Positions 1 to 40,180 of a stretch of 64,000 bases of DNA are shown here, piece by piece. This DNA is from Doris montereyensis (taxonomy: Eukaryota > Mollusca > Gastropoda > Nudibranchia > Dorididae), in NCBI GenBank assembly GCA_037039925.1, contig JAXRKP010001767.1:7501-71500 (forward strand), in the 5' to 3' direction. Within the stretch, counting starts at the first letter, position 1, and each line of letters opens with the position of its first letter. Below the pieces are notes generated by a model. It did not search any database and was not told where the DNA came from. It saw nothing but the letters and a program-made list of their open reading frames with translations. A program made the translations under genes and the position numbers.

Positions 1-900
1 TTTAAAGTTTTCTTGCTATTGTCCTACATTCTTGAGTTCTGAAACTCTAATAATTTTTGATGACTTGCATATTCTTTATGTTGATATGTAAGCCTTCAAA
101 TTATATGTATAATTATACATAATATGCTTCTGTCAAATTATTACTTTTCATCATCTACATAGATAAATGCATAGAAAAATTGTATGAATATATCATCTTA
201 TATATAGTGTTTCAATCACTAGTCGATGATTTATTATATTTTCTGCTTCTTCTAAAAAATGACGTCTGACAGACTTGCGTGTTTTAAACAGTTCCAAAGG
301 TATATATTACAACACACATCAAACATAAGAATAAATATTGAAACGATTGCAGTAGTGGAAGGCATATATAATATATCACATGAGCCCCAAAACAAAATAA
401 ATAAATCAAGGAAGAGAGGTATGGGGTGGTGATTGACTCATTAAAAAATTATTCTAGATCAAAAGTGACAAAACTAACATATCATAATAATAATATACTA
501 CAATAAAGTGTTATCAGTGAATCAGTTAATTACAAATAAAATCCTCAAGTCCTCATGGCACTTAAGATTAAGGGACATTTTTAATAAGTAAAAATGATAA
601 AAATACCAGACAACTTCCACTTGCACACAAATGTTCACTCGTGTTACCTGTTCTAAGAAATCATCAGCTCATCACAGTCATGAACAGCAAAGTGTACACA
701 GGAAGTCCACACCATAAAAGTAATCACAGATGAAGAAAAGTTTGAGAGAAGAGGTAAGGGCACTCATTACAAATAATCAATTTTATCATCCATCTCCAAT
801 GGGACGGTGTCGATCCATCTGTCAAGAAATTAAGTCTTAGGCATCAGATGCTGATGTAAGACAATTGAAGCTGCAAAACACACAATTTAAAAAGCTGCCA
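1..900. other. AT-rich noncoding sequence with SINE core remnant
   Basis: No credible reading frame or RNA gene is seen. At about 783-818 the stretch atcatccatctccaatggga plus gtgtcgatcc is the minus-strand core of the SINE family found at 7003-7230. Confidence 0.5.
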
Positions 901-1074
901 GTTTAAGGGTTTCCAGGACTGCAAGCAAATAACATGGTTCCAGCTGTAAAGAAAAACGCGCATGCAAACTGATAAACAGATGTGATGTATTCTGCAAGTG
1001 TAGGTATATTTATGACATTATGAAAGTTGCTGTATGTTGTGTCACAGCAAATCTCATCACAACAAAATGCAAGT

Positions 1075-1500
1075 GATGCGCAATACCTCTGACATCTATT
1101 GAAAGACTCACACTTACAAGACGTAATACCTCTGACTCTGACATCTATTGAGTCACACACACTTACAAGACGTAATATCTCTGACTCTGACATCTATTGA
1201 GTCACACACTTACAAGACGTAATATCTCTGACTCTGACATCTATTGAGTCACACACACTTACAAGACGTAATATCTCTGACTCTGACATCTATTGAGTCA
1301 CACACACCTACAAGACGTAATATCTCTGACATCTATTGAGTCACACACACCTACAAGACGTAATGCCTCTGACGTCTATTGAGTCACACACCTACAAAGC
1401 GTTAATACCTCGGACATCTATTGAAAGACACACGCCTACAAGATGCAATACCTCTGACGTCTTTTGAAAAACACACATCTACAAGACGCATTTTCATGTT
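1075..1500 (+). repeat. Minisatellite, about nine units of ~41-50 bp
   Basis: Units contain ctgacatctattgagtcaca and tacaagacgtaatacctctg, with length variation from duplicated ctctga segments. The later copies (1380-1500) are more diverged. It lies 3' of the ULK3 coding region. Confidence 0.85.
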
Positions 1501-2663
1501 TCTCATCAAGAACATACTGAAAGCAACTCTCTGTTCTTAAATTCCCACAACTAACAAAAAGATTTGTGCTTTTTTAAACTGTCTTTGAGTCAGAAAAATC
1601 AAATCGACCCTGTTGTGAGGCTATACTTTATTCTATCAACGTAAAACCCAAGATCACTATGATCTTATGATAATGCCTCCCTAAATATAAATCTTTCATA
1701 CATAAATGAATCAAATCACCAACAGCGCATAAAAATATTTCCTACTTATAATAAGAAATCAAACTACAATGACTTTATGACAACAGATCATATAAATCTT
1801 TCATATATAATAACATATTATATACAAGGAGTGAAATGTTGCGATTCATGATAAAATAGGCTACAGTACCACACATCACTTGATGTATGAATGAGAGAAA
1901 AAATTCTAAAAATATAAAAAATATTGAACAACAAAGTTGGGTTTGTAGTATATCAAGTGAAATGATAAAAAAACCCACCTAACCTGCAACAACCTTATTA
2001 GCAATAGCAACTACTTTTGAACAAAATCAGAAGTTATGAAACATCAAGAGCAGTTTTTTCCGTTAAAATAGTTTGATTACTGCAAAACAGATTTTAAAAA
2101 TTAGAACAAACTGACAATATCTAAGTAAAGCTGCATTTAATGCCTCAGACAAAGAAAAGGAGAAGTAATTTGGACAGTTATCTTACAAAGCACATTAAAT
2201 AAAATTCAGGAACATCAATGTTACTTCAAAACAAACTTCATTACAAGGAATTCACAGTGTGTACACTGAATCAGTCACCTTTCATCAATGAGCTTTCTGC
2301 ACATCACTTCTGGAAAAAAAAGCATCTCTTTCAGTGATGTTGAGTTTGTCTCAAACCCTGTCAGCCTTTTCTTAAATCTAGTAATCATAGTAGCAAAGAG
2401 GTTAAAATGTTTTGGGATTAAGTTTACTCATCTCTATTATGAGGCTTGAATAAATAAAAAAAATAAACGTTCCAGTTGAAAGATGTTTCGACCTTGAAAG
2501 CAAGTTCAGGATGATGATATTGATTATTGTGCATTTCAAAGGTGGTCGCATTAGACATTGAGTGAATACAAAGCACCATTTCAGTTCACAGGGTAGTTGA
2601 AAGACATTGGGCTTCAGGAATCAAAGATGAGAGTCTGTATTTGAAGGTCAATGCAAATCACAA
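1500..2663 (-). other. Probable ULK3 3' UTR and flank
   Basis: This is downstream of the ULK3 stop codon on its strand. No reading frame is supported. TTTATT at 1627-1632 is AATAAA on the gene strand, a distant candidate poly(A) signal; TTTAAT near 2135 (ATTAAA) is nearer. Neither is verified. Confidence 0.35.
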
Positions 2664-23496
<20,833 letters not shown>

Positions 23497-24369
23497 AATA
23501 CCAAAGCTAACAAGAATTAATTAGGCCTAATACTAAAATAAGAGCATGGGCATGATAATGAGTCAAAACAAATTGTTATAAAGCTGGACATCGCTCAATG
23601 GAGATCACTAGATCTAGATAGATCTAGACCTAGATCTAGATCTAGATCTCTACTCTATGTATTTTAAAAAATTATATCTGAAGTCTAAATAATCTGGATC
23701 TTGCCCAACCAGATTTTATATATATTGTTTTTTTTTATCGAGGTTAGCTTCTTCGGTCCTAGTTCTGCTAGCCTACATAGTACAGATTTCAGGCCTACTA
23801 ATTTTATTGTTTACTCATACACATACACTTTAATAACGACAATAGGAAAAGTAAAAGTCGTAAAATTGAAAACGAAAAGAAAAACATTTGAATTATAACA
23901 TTTGTTTACCTTAGTGTAGATATAATAACTTGCAATGGCCGTATGATTTGTATAAAATTATCATCTTTCTGGTAAAATATACATTTACGACTTGAGGTTT
24001 GTTTAAAAATGGCGTTCTTTGTTGGTAGTGGTTGTTAGGCGTAAAGCCAATCTCTTCGTGACGCAAAGAACCTTGTATCATAATACTTAATTATGTTACA
24101 CCTAGAATGAAATTTTGATGCACCACTTAGAGAATATGTGACTACTTGAACGAAATTAAAGGTAAAATAGTTTTACATCTCTGATTTGTACGTATTTCAT
24201 AACAAACATACTAGAATTCTATGATTGTTACTCGAGTGAGTCAGTTATGTTATTTACATATAATTCCTGTTGCTGTCTTGTACTTGTTGTTCTTGTTCAT
24301 AATAACTGGCCAACTCAAATCTTGAGTATTACTGTCAGCGCGCGCATATTTTCATTTAACCCATAAAGG
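23497..24369. other. ULK3 upstream region
   Basis: The 5' flank of ULK3, presumably its promoter, with no TATA box that I would call. An AGATCT/CTAGAT cluster lies at 23608-23650. A small frame beginning ATGGCG at 24009 could be a first exon of a plus-strand gene but is too short to support. Confidence 0.4.
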
Positions 24370-25075
24370 TTAATCCAATCTTGAATGTAATGTGATGTAG
24401 ATCTATTTAATTCTGCTTTTAAAGTCTTCAGTGCTGTTACTGAGTTTTATTTCTGTTGGCAGTTCATTCCACAGCCTTTCTGTACTAGAGTGAAATGAGC
24501 ACAGGTGGTAATCAATTTTTGAAGATGGAACCCTGTATGTTTGACTGGTTGTTCTTGTATGAAGTTTAAGCTGATCTAATGGAATAAGCCGTTGGCCTTG
24601 CATAGTCTTAAAGAAAAGATTTTATTTTTCACTATGTTCTTATTCTTTTTAAGTCTAAAGGTATCCATTGCAATTGATTCATGTTGGCCTTGGTGTATGT
24701 ATAATTATCAGTTACAAAATGGGCTGCATTCTTTTGCACTTTCATGTAGGTCTGTTGGTATGGATAGACACAGCTACCATAATCTAAGACTGGTTTTATT
24801 TAAAGCCTTGTTGCACTTTTCTTTTACATTTTGAGGACAGCTGTAAAGGTTTCTTCTAAGGAAGGCCAAAAGGTCATTGCTTTTCTGCATAGTGCTCTAT
24901 GTTGTTCTTTCCATTGCAATTTAGTGTCTATTGTAACTCGTAGGTATTTTGCACTGTTGGTTAATTTTAGTCTTTTGCTTATTTTTAGTAGCTGACATTT
25001 ATCTGGATGGAACTCCAATTTCAGCTTTTCCTCCCATTCTTGCAGTGTATCTAGGTTATTTTGTAATACAGTGGA
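24370..25075 (-). mobile_element. LINE reverse-transcriptase C-terminal fragment
   Basis: Minus-strand frames read LEFHPDKCQLLKISKRLKL, TNSAKYLRVTIDTKLQWKE, then DYGSCVYPYQQ, and finally RVPSSKIDYHLCSF and FHSSTERLWNELPTEIK. These are the standard successive blocks after the polymerase motifs in Jockey/BovB-type LINEs (KCxxL.I, AKYLGVTI, V-P--ILEY, WN-LP-). Frame breaks separate them, so it is an old fragment. One pogo-like terminus (CAGTGGAACGTCTC at 25072) abuts it. Confidence 0.75.
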
Positions 25076-25264
25076 ACGTCTCTAATTGGGAGCCCGGGAG
25101 TCAGGAAACCTGGCCAATTGGTGAGAAATCCCAGGGAACAGAATGTATTTTATATTTTACCTCTCAAAACGCTAAAGGTCCCTGGCAAATGGGGACAATT
25201 TTTACGGGCTTTTTTCATTGATCATCACAATTTCCCAATAATTATTTATTTTTTTATCTTTCTG

Positions 25265-25320
25265 TTTGTTTAAATTACCCTGAAATCACCACAAAGGTAA
25301 ATTTCAATTAAACAAATATA
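25265..25320 (+). repeat. 3' end of the ~150-bp repeat abutting a CT tract
   Basis: The text accctgaaatcaccacaaag, then gtaaatttcaattaaacaaa matches the end of the units at 57.8-60.2 kb, and the (CT)n block begins within ten bases. Confidence 0.6.
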
Positions 25321-25326
25321 AATAAA

Positions 25327-25830
<504 letters not shown>

Positions 25831-25844
25831 GAAATAAAGAGTGT

Positions 25845-27120
25845 CAGACTCTAAAAGACTGGCATCCTTCTTTTCTTTGATCTTAGTCTTGACATTTTTA
25901 TTCCACCATGCTGTTCTTTTCCATTTTTTTTCATTTACAAACACAGCTTTTCCCCTCGAACCATCTGCGAGTGGAATGCTCTGCCAAATAGAGTCATCAA
26001 CAGCTTATCTGTTGACCAATTTAAACGTGTGCTTGGACGTGAAAATGTGTGAATATGAACTGTGAAGTGTAACACTATATTCGCATTCATGGGCAAAATG
26101 CCTTTTGCGAATTATCAATTCTGATTCTGATTCCTATCTCTTTTAATTTGTTTCCTACCACAAACCTCTTCAGTACAACTGAGGAGTGTTTCTTTATACA
26201 TCTGCCACTTTTTTTCTATTGTGCTATCATTCAGATCCGTCTGCCTTTCACTGATAAATCTTTTTGTCCTAGATTGGTATGCCTGTTTTATTACTGGTTT
26301 ATTTAGTTCCTCTATTTTAAATTAAGTAGCTTTCTTCTCTTTCCTTTTCTGTTTGTTTTCTTCAGTCAGTAATCTCATTTTTGGCAATCACTAAGTGATG
26401 ATCACTAAATATTTCTGCTCCTCTGTTTACTCTTGCATCCAATGTACTGTAAAAAAAGGGAGCTGCTAACTATTATGTAGTCTATCATTGACTTTTCACA
26501 CCTGTCTTCATTCACTCTTGTATATTTGTGAATATCTTTATGAGGAAAAAAGGTGTTGGCTATTTTCATGTTATTCTTTAGGCAAAAATCTATTAGTCTC
26601 TCTCCATTTGGAGAAGTTGTTGTCTCTCCTTCTTTACCTATTACGCCTCCTGACGTTTCTACGTTGTTGCCTAGTCTAGTGTTTAAATCTCCTAAAAGCA
26701 TTAGTTCCTGTTTTGATTTAAGATTCTCAGCAGCTATTTGTAAATCGTTTTCAAGATATCTTTTTCTTCTTTAGTTGCGTCTTCGTTTGGTCCATAAGCT
26801 ATAAATAATTTAATTTCTCATCCTTTTGGTTTAATAGTTACCTCTAATAGCCGTGGGCTTATACTTTTCCAACTTTCTAATAGCTTTTCATACCTTTTAT
26901 GCACTGGGAGGCCTACTCCTGCTGTAGCTCTATCTTTGACATATACTCCTGAGAAGATTAAAATATGATTCGGTTCTATATTTTCTATTATTGTCCTTTT
27001 TCTTTGTTTCTGTAATGGCCAAAATATCTACTTTGAATTTTTCTATTTCTTCAACTAATTCTAACTCTTTTCCATTTATTGCCCTGACATTCCATGTTCC
27101 AAAAATCATAGTCCGTGTTC
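25845..27120 (-). mobile_element. LINE with AP-endonuclease domain, 5' part
   Basis: From 27115 downward the minus strand reads MIFGTWNVRAINGKELELV, DILAITETKKK, DRATAGVGLPVHKRYEKLL, LMLLGDLNTRLG, CEKSMIDYIIVSS and, at the far end, KRTAWWNKNVKTKIKEKK. This is the APE-type endonuclease order (GTWNVR, TETK, GD-N, D-I) seen in CR1/RTE-like elements often labelled craniofacial development protein 2-like. Indels shift the frame. The copy is split by an opposite-strand insertion at about 25944-26136. Confidence 0.8.
25944..26136 (+). mobile_element. 5'-truncated L2/CR1-like LINE tail nested in another LINE
   Basis: The plus strand encodes EWNALPNRVINSLSVDQFKR followed by VLGRENV and a stop, the usual C-terminus of this LINE group. 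After about 85 bases of 3' UTR comes a (GATTCT)n-like tail (26119-26136). Minus-strand LINE protein text is interrupted exactly here (GRKQIKRD before, KKWKRTAWW after), so this copy inserted into the older element. Confidence 0.72.
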
Positions 27121-27254
27121 GTTTTCAAGTTCGTCTTCCAAAGATCAAGCCGGTTATATTCCTTTTACCTCTCTGAATCAGGTTGTATTGGATAAGCAGG
27201 GGATTAGCCCACTGTACTCTAGGTAGATGGTGGGGCTGCCACCTTGGGGCCCCC

Positions 27255-27475
27255 TACCAGGTCTTGTTATTTTCTGTCAAGGTTAACTCCCTTAGCCTTT
27301 AGTCATTCAAGACCAACCTGCAAGGTAGCAGGTTGTTATTTTCTGTCAGGGTTAACCCCCTTATCCTTTGGTCAGTCAAGACCAGCCTGCAAGGCAGCAG
27401 GTTGTTTTCTTTCAGGGTTCTTTCTTAGCCTTTGGTCGATCAAGACCCGCCTGCAAGGCAGCAGGAGACTCGTGG
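27255..27475 (-). repeat. Three ~73-bp tandem units upstream of the LINE endonuclease
   Basis: Three diverged copies carry gttattttctgtcagggtta and gtcaagaccagcctgcaagg. Read in the orientation of the minus-strand LINE (27120-25845) they occupy its 5' side, so they may be 5' UTR promoter monomers as known in some LINEs. That role is inference. Confidence 0.65.
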
Positions 27476-27479
27476 AGGG

Positions 27480-34645
<7,166 letters not shown>

Positions 34646-34660
34646 TTGACTTGTTTCCAG

Positions 34661-34666
34661 AATAAA
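34661..34666 (+). terminator. Poly(A) signal of the ZNF474-like gene
   Basis: AATAAA lies only 16 bases after the inferred stop codon (34643-34645), so the 3' UTR would be very short. The TTAA border of the piggyBac element (34707-34710) begins about 40 bases further on, close to where cleavage would be expected. Confidence 0.6.
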
Positions 34667-34710
34667 TTTCTAATCATTTTTGCATTTCAAACAATTTTTA
34701 GTTGATTTAA

Positions 34711-35820
34711 ACTTTGGGCCCCATTTTCGACGACTGTCGAAATTTGCATTGTTTCCTTAGTGCCAGTTTCGACGATCGTCGAAAGAGCGGTCGTCACCCG
34801 TGCATGCCAACTTCAACGACCGTCGAATTTAGAGTCGATGTACAATGACTGGTGCATTAACCAACTAAATTGCTTCACTTCCGTTTCCTACATTTTGGAT
34901 AGTTGAAAACGATACTAGAACTAACTGTTCACTGTCTTTACGGCTGATTCGCAACATATTTTTGAATCAGCTTGTGTCATGGATAAGGATGATAATCTCC
35001 ATCCTTATAGGGATGATTCCGATTCAGATGTAGATCTAGCTGACGAATTTGACGATGATTGGCGTGATACTAGATCTAGGTCTAGTAGCTCTGGCTCGGA
35101 TTCTGATCATTCGGATTTCGAACATGAATTTCGTCGTATGCCAAATGTAAACAATGCAGGTCACTGTATTAGTGGGGGGGAAAAGAAGAAGAATAGATAC
35201 CACTGATGATTTCAAGTGGAAAAATGTAACAGATAGCGCATTTCAAGCTCTGTTTTCAAAAACAAAACAAGACATTGAAAACAAAAAACAATAAACTACA
35301 AAGATAGAAATACAAGTTTTATTGACTGTTTATTTTCGAACATTCTCATTCAAAGAGTGTGAAAGGAAAAAAAAACCCTGTATATCATATCAATATATAT
35401 TTGTTGTTTTCAGAGAAACAATGGAACATTCACTGAAAATGAAATTGAATTTTATCCCTAATGTGTTTGCTTTCTTTTGAGACAATTTTGAAATTTCTAA
35501 CATAATAGATAACAAGTTATTTACCTTTTCTTCTAGTAGCATACCAATTTTCTATGAATAGCAACAAAATTCAAGATGGCCACCATGGTCACATGACCTG
35601 ATCATCTGTCAAGCCATGTAAAATTAACGCTAACCCACCTTACAACAACCTCTGAAAGTTTGATGAACTTTCATTGCTTCTGTGATTTTTGCCAATTTTT
35701 TTTCTCATACTACTGATATTTTGAACTATTACCAAAAACAGTTGGCGCTGAGGGAATATATAGGCAAAAACTGGTGGCACTGGGTAGAAACTAGGTTCAA
35801 AACGGGTGGCATGCAAAGTG
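34711..35820 (+). mobile_element. piggyBac-type element with truncated transposase
   Basis: TTAA occurs at both edges (34707-34710 and 35821-35824), the hallmark target-site duplication of piggyBac. The ends match in inverted orientation: left ACTTTGGGCCCCATTTTCGA, right end read inward CACTTTGCATGCCACCCG. Inside, a frame from 34979 begins MDKDDNLHPYRDD and is rich in Asp/Ser, like piggyBac N-terminal regions. After a shift at the G run near 35174-35180 it continues with DDFKWKNVTDSAFQALF and ends by 35294. The catalytic DDD domain is absent, so this is a non-autonomous, internally deleted copy, about 1.1 kb long. Confidence 0.75.
34979..35294 (+). pseudogene. piggyBac transposase N-terminal remnant
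   Basis: An acidic, serine-rich start (SDSDVDLADEFDDDW, SRSSSSGSDSDHSDF) runs 75 codons to 35206. A 1-base shift at the (G)n run opens a second frame with DDFKWKNVTD, ending at a stop near 35294. Acidic N-termini followed by an F-x-W motif are usual in piggyBac transposases. No DDE catalytic segment follows, so no active enzyme can be made from this copy. Confidence 0.6.
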
Positions 35821-36574
35821 TTAAGGAAAAACAAAATCTTGTTCTGTCTTTCATTTGGGAATCAAATCAGTTTGGTGTATCAACAAAAAAATATACAGCT
35901 ATCACTTAGATTACACTTTAAAACATATATTACTAATATTAGTTTTGATAAATTGGTGTTACTCTTATCGACCTTCTTTTAATAATAACGATATATTTTA
36001 TATATTTCATCAAAGACAATATTATTTGTCGAATATTATATGCCCTCTTTTATTGTCTGGCAAGTACAAAATATTTTATTTTAAACAATGTGTCCGCTGA
36101 AGTGCAGCTGGTATGGTTTCAACTTCTTATGCATTTCTGTATTGCCTAGCATTCAATATTTTACTTTGTCATATTTTTATTTGAAAGGCAAGTGACTCCA
36201 GGGGCTAAAATGTTTTCAGCGAAGTAGTTTATGCTTATAGTCACACAGGTCATAGATGTAACTTCAGGAAGGGCACATATCTTATTGAATTTCTCTCAAT
36301 TGTCCTTGCTTGGGCAAGGCTGATCATTGTCATCTATGTTCACTGGATGTTCTTTACACTTTCAATAATCTCCATGTCAGTTTTCTGTATACTGAGAGAT
36401 TGTAAGATTGAAAGACGCTTAGTCTTAAACAAATGCAATACAGGGAATAGGCGTGCCTTCTCTGTATTTCACTCTAGCACATGAAGCAAGCGTACACATT
36501 ATTTTGTGGTTAAAGCTAACATTTGACTGTGTTCTAATATAATATCATCGATGGTTCAATTAAAAGAGAAGTTA

Positions 36575-36735
36575 GGTTTATGGAGCCGGAGCTTATTCCG
36601 GTTCCTATATCGGGAAGCGGAAAAGGCAACAACAATCACTTTCTGGATAGGATCCTGCATGCTAAGCGCCACACCTAGAATTGTTAGGATTGGAACCCAT
36701 GACCTCATTATCCCAAGTCCAGTAATCTAACCACT
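36575..36735 (-). mobile_element. tRNA-derived SINE, family 2
   Basis: Reverse complement has tagtggttagattactggac (A-box region) and catgggttccaatcc (B box) at tRNA-like spacing, followed by a body ending in the gccggagcttattccg palindrome-like text. Confidence 0.7.
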
Positions 36736-37294
36736 AGGACAAATAAGAAAAAAGCAGTATTGTAAATGTAGTGAATTGCACGTAGCTACCTGCAGGTCAG
36801 ATTCCCACAAGTAAGGGGGGGGGGTGTGGATATATTGATTATTAGACTTTTGGAGAATTTAATAAACAAGGAAATGCATTCAGAAGAATTTTTTAATCAG
36901 AATATGGATGAATTTACCTTAATACATGATTAAACAAAAATGAACTCATCAGTTAGTTAAATTATTACCTGTAAATAGCAAATGAAATTGAGTGAACTAG
37001 AAAATCTCAATATTTGCAAAGCTTTGCCATATTGTTTCCACAACCTTGTACATGTATTTACAGTACATGTATATTGCTACTGATGTGATAAAATCATGTA
37101 TACGCTGTGGACCAACTTCTTCCAGATGCGTACCAATAAATAGTTCCATGAAATATGTCTTAAAAGCAATTAATAAATTGTCCATCCTAATATTTTGATT
37201 TCATGTGCATGTGTAATATAGATGATTGTCTATCAGTTTAAACAAAAAATAAAAAAATTTACATTTACATAATTTCATCAAAACAGTAATATTA

Positions 37295-38001
37295 CAGTCA
37301 GCACTGCCTATAAGCACGCCGTCCTCAAACACACTTCAGACCGAATCACGATAACTTACTCCTATTGATTTTTTGCTATGTTAACTTTATATAGAGCACG
37401 CTCACTTCTGTCTTAAGCATGCTTCAATTCATGGCTCGTTTCTAATAAATTACATAAAATCTTGAGAGAAAGCTTGCATCGGTGATTTTATTGCTTAAAA
37501 CTTAACCCATAAACTCTCTTGGATGAGTTGGATCTGGATACACGCGAAAGTATGTGTTTACATGCGTGTGCCTGAGGCCTTGAGTTTCCCCGGTCACTTT
37601 GTAATAATACAGTCAATGTTGTGTTCGCTTTTTGACTTTGTCTAAAACAGCCAGACAGTCAAGATGATTTACTGGACTAATCCTTCCTTTTCCCTCCCTA
37701 TTTGCTTTCCTTGTCTTTATGACAAAGTGATGCGATTATTATACCTTAAAAAATATGGCATGCCCGTCTGCTAGATAACAACTAACGAGTGTGGGCATAA
37801 AGATCGCACTTGTACACTTGTCGTATTGTGTCATGAAAGAGATTATTATGCCAATAATACGTTAGTAGCCCAAATGACAGTGGATGGCTCTTTTCTCTTT
37901 GTCTCTCTTCATGATTTTTTGGTTGTGTTTTGATCTCAAGCATCGGCGATAAGCATGCTCCTGTCTCTCCCAAACACTGTGCCTATTGGCAGCATTGACT
38001 G
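37295..38001. mobile_element. TA-flanked MITE, ~707 bp
   Basis: The left end CAGTCAGCACTGCCTATAAG and the right end read inward CAGTCAATGCTGCCAATAGG are imperfect inverted repeats flanked by TA (37293-37294, 38002-38003). No transposase frame. CAGT ends suggest a pogo-type parent. Confidence 0.65.
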
Positions 38002-38554
38002 TATGAATATACTGATGAACACATTTAAACCAGCTGTGGCAAGAATTTCCTTTTTTCTTTTCATTTTGTTTGTTTTTTTATGCTCTATAGTATAAGTCTA
38101 TATATGAATATCTCCCATCTGATGAATTATGAACACTAAATTCTTGCTATCTATTCACCATTTCCATCTATGCTCTAATGATTGGCACATGTATGCCTGT
38201 TTTCGTAAGATCTCTGTAAAGACGTATTTATTCATTTACTATTTATTACTTTAACATTTTCTCAATAATTGTGATTTAATAGGATTTAACAGCTGAATCA
38301 TGTTATTTATTAGTGTCCAAATAACTCTAGCCTTGGTCAGAGACTGTCTTAGTCTTGGTCCAAAATTCTTTAAAGAAATAAAGATAACAGATAGATTTAT
38401 ATTCTGTATCCCCGCTCAAGTGCAAGCTCACTGACTGTATGTTATTTATCCCCCAGCAGGCCATTTCATTCAGTCCTTCTTAACTCACTGGGGAGCATAC
38501 GGCACAGCAGCCTGCTAGTGCTAGGCACTTTGTACTAAAACTCTGAAAAGGTCT

Positions 38555-38725
38555 TTTCCTACCTGTAGCTGGGTACTCATTTTCACCTGAATAAGTGAGG
38601 AAAATAGAGTGGAGTACCTTTCATAAGCCTATAACGTTGTGAAAAAACCCTACCTGTGCCAGCCATAGGGTTTGAACCAGTGAGATTACAAGCTCACAAA
38701 ACAACTGTTTCGCTACAAGCCTATA
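38555..38725 (-). mobile_element. tRNA-derived SINE, family 3
   Basis: On the minus strand ggttcaaaccc is a perfect B box preceded by ttgtagcgaaacagttgttt and followed by a body with aggtgaaaatgagtacccag. Shares its body with 9140-9180. Confidence 0.65.
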
Positions 38726-39241
38726 ATATAATATAAGATAACACGTCTATAAAATCATGATAGTATTGATACTGTTGCTTCTCTACGAGTTTATGTAGGT
38801 ATGATACCCATTTGCAGGTAACATGCTTGAGATGAGCAGCTGCATAATAAAAGTATATATTTATCCTTAAAATCATCAGGTATACACACCAAGTCACTTT
38901 GTTTTTCTCATTATATAGAAATTTTGTTGTCACAATTTGACAGTTCATGCCTCAGGACATTGATAATTTGACATTATGATTGACTTATTGTAGATTAATA
39001 AAGAGAGTTGACACACATCTTATTTATGATAATCATGTTCACTGTGTCAAAGATATTTCCTTTGTGGGTCCCACGCATCTGCACAATGAATTTCACGCAT
39101 CTCTTTATTTGGTTACATTAATTTATTATACCTCATTATCATGGTGCTGGATTTTCACTTTTTTTGTTTTTAGATGCTACGTCATTAATTAAAAACTTTA
39201 ACTTAACGTTTTCAATGAACAGATGTATTCTGAAGATAATA

Positions 39242-39401
39242 CAGTAGTCGCTTGATAAACGCACTCCCTTTGGACACAGGAAAAGTGTACTTTTATGCAT
39301 ACTGCATGTTTATGAGAACGCTTTTATTATATAGTAAAAAATTCGGTCAACAAATGTAGTTGTGTGTTTATGCAGAGTGTGCTTTTATCAAGCGACAACT
39401 G
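39242..39401. mobile_element. TA-flanked MITE, 160 bp
   Basis: The left end CAGTAGTCGCTTGATAAACG and the right end read inward CAGTTGTCGCTTGATAAAAG match at 18 of 20 bases and are flanked by TA on both sides. Too short to encode anything. Confidence 0.85.
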
Positions 39402-40056
39402 TATTTGTTACATATTTGTCGTTGCAATCAATATTTTTGTGTGTCTTCCTGAACAAGAGTAGTGCCAAGTGACTGAAGGCCATAATGTTACGATGAAATA
39501 AAAAATAAATAAAAAGATAGGCATTTGGAGCAGAGAACGAGTGTAAACGTCCCAAGTTTATGTTTAATATCATTATCGCACTTATTACTGTGGAAAAATG
39601 AAGATATAAGATGGGGGGTAGGGCACTTTTCATTGATTTATTTTGCACCTTCAATGCACGTCTTTATTCTACGCAAAGCTCTTGCATTCATTCATTTTAA
39701 ATGTCTTGATATATGACATCCTTTAGAAACTGGTTTGGTTCTACAATGACCTTGAAGAAATTTGGTGTAGGAGTTTAAACTTAAAGCAAAGAACACCCCT
39801 TCCCCCTCCCTTTCCTTAACTCAAAAAAGAAAACAAAGAAAAAATCCCCTCCTCAACTGGCAGCAGGACCTTTCCTGGAATAGATTGAATTAACGAAAAG
39901 CATTTCCCTGCATTCTGTGTGATTCAGTAATAAATTTCCAAATATGTTGCATATCATATTATATACATATATTGACATATAGAGTTGTAGGATAGTTGAA
40001 TTACATTAACATACCATATTCATATAATTGATGACAATGACACCTTATTATTCCTG

Positions 40057-40180
40057 TGAGAAAATCTGCTTTCAAGTGCTTTCCTCCACACCTTATTATT
40101 CCATGTTATTTGTTATATGCGAGTGATATGAAACACTGAGAAAATCTGCTTTCAAGTGCTTTCCTCCACACCTTATTATT
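40057..40180 (+). repeat. 44-bp direct duplication
   Basis: The segment tgagaaaatctgctttcaag...ccttattatt occurs at 40057-40100 and again at 40137-40180, the second running into (ATT)n. Confidence 0.85.

Noticed and set aside
24009..24034. Possible first exon of a plus-strand gene starting ATGGCG
   Set aside because: Only eight codons before a stop or a possible GT; no way to link it to the ZNF474-like gene from sequence alone.
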